Origin: Wenzhouxiangella sp.
GTDB lineage: Bacteria > Pseudomonadota > Gammaproteobacteria > Xanthomonadales > Wenzhouxiangellaceae
NCBI GenBank assembly: GCA_007123575.1
Contig: SKKV01000276.1
Location: 1 to 8,545, forward strand
Direction: 5' to 3'
DNA length: 8,545 nucleotides
Shown: positions 6,141-8,545 of the stretch, piece after piece
Numbering within the stretch: position 1 is the stretch's first letter
Layout: every line of letters begins with the position of its first letter
Notes under the pieces: generated by a model
Seen by the model: only the letters and a program-made list of their open reading frames with translations
Told to the model about the DNA's origin: nothing
Databases searched by the model: none
Position numbers and translations under genes: made by a program

Positions 6141-8396
6141 TTACTGCTCGAACCGGTCCCGAAACAAGCTGGGTGACTGAAGGACGGTCTGCGGTAGGGG
6201 TACGCCGGGGAGGGTGCCGTCTCCTATTTGTCCGGAGCTGTTGTCACCCCAGCACAGCACGCCGCCCGCCGAGGTCAGGGCGCAGGCGTGGCGCTCACCG
6301 GCGGCGACCGCCTGCACGCCGCTGGCCAGCCCCGTGACCTGAACCGGCATCCAGGCACTGGTGGTCGTTCCATCGCCCAGCTGACCATGCTCGTTGTTGC
6401 CCCAGCAGCGCACTTCTCCAGCATTGCTCAGGGCGCAGTTGTGGGCGGTGCCGGCACTGACGGCCTGCATCCCGGAAAACATGTCGAATATGGTCACCGG
6501 CGCCGGCGAGCCGCCCTGGCTGTTGGTGTTGCTGCCCCAGCATTCGACCCGTCCGCCGGTGCTGATTGCGCAATTGTGGTTGAAGCCGGCGCTGATGGTC
6601 AGCACGCCACTGCCCAGCCCGGGAACATCCTGGGTCGCAAACGGGCTGCTGTCACCAAAGAAGCCGAACTGCCCGTGGGTGTTGTTGCCCCAGCAGCGCA
6701 CTCCGCCAGCGCTGGTTCGAACACAGCCGTGACTGGCACCGACACTGACTGCCTGCATGCCGCTGACCAGATCGGCCAGGACCATCGGCTGGGCACCCTG
6801 GCCCAGCGGCGTTGCGCCCCAGCAGCTGACTCGGCCGCCGGTGTTCAAGGCGCAGCTGTTGGCCAGACCGCTGCTGATCGCCGCCGTGGTCACGGTCAGA
6901 CCTGAAACCGGCAGCGGCGAATGCGGGCCGGGGCCGCCCGCATGACCAAGCTGGCCGGACTGGTTGTCACCCCAGCAGCGCAGATCGCCGCCGCTGGCGA
7001 GTGCACAGCTGTGGCGACCACCGGCGGCCAGGGCCTGGACCGAGGCGGGCAAGTCAGCGACCTGGATCGGCACAAAGTGTCTGCTGGTTTGGCCATTGCC
7101 CAGCTGGCCGTGGGAATTGCTGCCCCAGCAGCGCACGTCTCCGCTGGCGCTGCGGGCGCAGGTGTGGTCGGCGCCTGCCGCGATTTCCTCGACGCTGGTC
7201 CCCAGGCCCGAGACGTGTACCGGCTCCAGTCTCTGTCTTGGCGCAGACAGGCTGCCGTTGCCCAGCTGACCGTGATCGTTGTTGCCCCAGCAGCGCGCCT
7301 GGCCGTTGTCGAGTACGGCGCAGGCATGGTCTCGCCCGATGGCGATCGACAAGGCCGTTCCGCCCAGGCCGGTCACCGTGGTCGGTGTCAGCTGGCGGGA
7401 GACCTGGATACCGACACCGAGCTGGCCGTAGTAATTGCTGCCCCAACAGCGCAGCTCGCCGTTGCTCATCAGCCCGCAGCTGAAGTAGTGGCCAGCGCCC
7501 AGACCGGCCACCCCGGTATCCAGGCCGGTGACCTGGACCGGGGTGAAGCGGTTGGTGGTGCTGCCATCGCCCAGCTGACCGAGAAAGTTGTTGCCCCAGC
7601 ATTGCATTGCGCCACTGCTTGTCACGGCGCAGCTGTGCAGAACGCCCGCCTGGATGGCCAGCACGCCGCTGCTCAAGCCACTGACGTGGACCGGGGTGAA
7701 TCGGGTGACATTGGTGCCATCGCCGAGCTGGCCGCCCAGGTTGTAGCCCCAGCAGCGTGCACCACCGCCGGAGGCGATGGCACAGCTGTGCGCGTGCCCG
7801 GCGCTGATCGCCTGGACGCCGCTTGTCAGGCCGAATACCAGGCCAGGGGTAGGGCGATCCTCACTGCTGCCGTTGCCGAGCTGGCCGAGAAAATTATGCC
7901 CCCAGCAGGCCGCCGCGCCGCTGCTGGTGATTGCGCAGCTATGGGCATCGCCGAGCGCGATTGCCTGCACGCCGCTGGTCAGGCCGGAGACCTGCACCGG
8001 TGTCAGACGCTGGCTGGTGCTGCCATCGCCGAGCTGGCCAAAGTTGTTTCTGCCCCAGCACAGCACAGCCCCGGCAAGGGTCAGCGCGCAGCTGTGCCCG
8101 CGGCCGGTGCTGACCGCCGCGACCCCGCTGCCCAACCCGACCACATCCACGACGGCCGTGCGCCTGGCCTGGGTCGTGCCATCGCCCAGCTCACCGTGGG
8201 TATTGCTGCCCCAGCAGCGCACGCCGCCGGTCGCCGTTACCACGCAGCTATGCGCGTCGCGCGTGGCCAGCTGGTCGATTTCAGTCAACGGCACCAGATG
8301 GGCCGCCGGCTCCCCCATGCTCAAGCCGAGGACCAGCAAGACGATCAGGTGCAAGCTGCCGACAAAGTGCTGCTTCGGTACTGACCCAAAAATCAT
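6141..8396 (-). CDS. Exported RCC1-repeat protein, fourteen repeats (probable double beta-propeller)
   Basis: A 751-residue protein made almost entirely of RCC1-type repeats. After a signal-peptide-like start (hydrophobic stretch at about 12-27, then GEPAAH), fourteen units follow the pattern H-x-C-x9-CWG-x-N-x2-GQLGDG-x-T, each ending in P-V-x-V-x-GL-x-SGV-x-A-I. RCC1 repeats form seven-bladed beta-propellers; fourteen is twice that, so two propellers are the likely fold (inference). Every unit keeps both cysteines and CWG, suggesting oxidised pairs outside the cytoplasm. It ends in SLFRDRFEQ. Eukaryotic RCC1 is a Ran exchange factor, but bacterial secreted RCC1-repeat proteins have no settled role and no Ran-like partner is expected. 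Start: ATG at 8394-8396 with AAGGA 8 bases upstream is preferred over an upstream in-frame GTG at 8421-8423, which would give 760 residues and lacks a ribosome-binding site. Transcription probably ends at the terminator near 5460. Confidence 0.85.
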   Translation of the reverse strand: MIFGSVPKQHFVGSLHLIVLLVLGLSMGEPAAHLVPLTEIDQLATRDAHSCVVTATGGVRCWGSNTHGELGDGTTQARRTAVVDVVGLGSGVAAVSTGRGHSCALTLAGAVLCWGRNNFGQLGDGSTSQRLTPVQVSGLTSGVQAIALGDAHSCAITSSGAAACWGHNFLGQLGNGSSEDRPTPGLVFGLTSGVQAISAGHAHSCAIASGGGARCWGYNLGGQLGDGTNVTRFTPVHVSGLSSGVLAIQAGVLHSCAVTSSGAMQCWGNNFLGQLGDGSTTNRFTPVQVTGLDTGVAGLGAGHYFSCGLMSNGELRCWGSNYYGQLGVGIQVSRQLTPTTVTGLGGTALSIAIGRDHACAVLDNGQARCWGNNDHGQLGNGSLSAPRQRLEPVHVSGLGTSVEEIAAGADHTCARSASGDVRCWGSNSHGQLGNGQTSRHFVPIQVADLPASVQALAAGGRHSCALASGGDLRCWGDNQSGQLGHAGGPGPHSPLPVSGLTVTTAAISSGLANSCALNTGGRVSCWGATPLGQGAQPMVLADLVSGMQAVSVGASHGCVRTSAGGVRCWGNNTHGQFGFFGDSSPFATQDVPGLGSGVLTISAGFNHNCAISTGGRVECWGSNTNSQGGSPAPVTIFDMFSGMQAVSAGTAHNCALSNAGEVRCWGNNEHGQLGDGTTTSAWMPVQVTGLASGVQAVAAGERHACALTSAGGVLCWGDNSSGQIGDGTLPGVPLPQTVLQSPSLFRDRFEQ
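6200..8260 (-). repeat. Fourteen-copy degenerate tandem repeat (RCC1 units, mostly 153-base period)
   Basis: The CWG tryptophan codons (CCA on the plus strand) begin at 8211, 8055, 7902, 7749, 7596, 7443, 7287, 7125, 6972, 6819, 6690, 6537, 6402 and 6249. The intervals are 156, 153, 153, 153, 153, 156, 162, 153, 153, 129, 153, 135 and 153 bases. Eight of thirteen are exactly 51 codons. Copies are diverged at the DNA level but share the core GCCCCAGCA. Two shortened units (129 and 135) fall in the later half, where the GQLGDG motif also decays. Confidence 0.8.
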
Positions 8397-8404
8397 ACGG
8401 TGTT

Positions 8405-8409
8405 TCCTT
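8405..8409 (-). promoter_or_regulatory. Ribosome-binding site deciding the RCC1-protein start
   Basis: AAGGA on the minus strand, 8 bases before the ATG at 8394-8396. No comparable sequence precedes the in-frame GTG 27 bases further upstream, so the ATG is the better start. Confidence 0.6.
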
Positions 8410-8423
8410 GCTGGCGAATCCAC

Positions 8424-8545
8424 TATCAGTAACGCGTCGCGACGAACAAAACTGGCTCACTCTTCAGGTCTCCGGGCGCGGTCTCATGCGCGATCAGCTT
8501 GCCTGCGTTTGATCCAGCTCAAGGCGAACTGCCGGGACTCGTCTA
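8424..8545. other. Region upstream of the RCC1-repeat gene
   Basis: No gene can be supported here. On the minus strand a weak promoter-like pair, TTGTTC and GATAGT about 16 bases apart, flanks a perfect 10-base palindrome CGTCGCGACG (8435-8444). Transcription starting just after GATAGT would begin past the GTG, again favouring the ATG start. A minus-strand frame open from the window edge to a TGA at 8484-8486 encodes 19 residues (DESRQFALSWIKRRQADRA) and could be the tail of a neighbouring gene, but the length is too short to distinguish from chance. Confidence 0.3.

Noticed and set aside
6200..8260. CRISPR array suspected from the regular spacing of GCCCCAGCA
   Set aside because: The period is about 153 bases, stays in codon register, and both the core and the intervals encode RCC1 blades; there are no short identical repeats with unique spacers.
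6921..8384. Long plus-strand ORF (487 codons) with repeating AIAQLTVGIAAPAAH-like units
   Set aside because: It is the antisense of the RCC1 repeats. Its periodicity follows from the minus-strand CWG/GQLGDG motifs, whose cysteine, tryptophan and glycine conservation is clearly the selected signal; it has no signal peptide or family match.

Overview
The window looks like chromosomal DNA of a Gram-negative, GC-rich bacterium, most likely a gammaproteobacterium of the Xanthomonadales/Wenzhouxiangella type. The taxon is an inference from three things. There are two large exported proteins with Sec signal peptides. One ends in an IPTL-like hydrophobic C-terminal anchor. The other ends in a short FRDRFEQ tail that I recall from secreted proteins of that group. 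No marker gene (rRNA, tRNA, ribosomal protein) is present to confirm it.

Layout, left to right. Positions 1-450 (+) hold the C-terminal 149 residues of a paraoxonase/arylesterase-like six-bladed propeller enzyme; its N-terminus lies outside the window. It converges on 447-974 (-), a 175-residue two-helix membrane protein with a small beta-rich, PH-like cytoplasmic part. The two stop codons share one TTAA. A 60-base gap with a strong hairpin separates this from 1035-5396 (-), a 1453-residue secreted mosaic protein: signal peptide, N-terminal beta-sandwich, carboxypeptidase-regulatory-like domain, an unrecognised Gly/Phe-rich part, a propeller-like part, two CARDB-type domains, an Ig-like domain and a C-terminal membrane anchor. 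Positions 5397-6140 hold no convincing intact gene. They contain a likely Rho-independent terminator (minus strand) and a decayed ORF whose start resembles the C-terminus of an IS3-type transposase. Positions 6141-8396 (-) encode a 751-residue exported RCC1-repeat protein with fourteen repeats, enough for two seven-bladed propellers. The last 120 bases are an upstream region with weak promoter-like elements and perhaps the tail of another minus-strand gene.

How the genes work together: the RCC1 protein, the mosaic protein and the small membrane protein all lie on the minus strand, but the terminator and IS remnant between the first two argue that they are separate transcription units. The mosaic protein gene and the small membrane protein gene could be co-transcribed. 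The common theme is cell-surface or secreted beta-rich proteins of unknown role. I see no CRISPR array, RNA gene, toxin-antitoxin or recognisable defence system. The two big surface proteins are the parts least explained by known biology.
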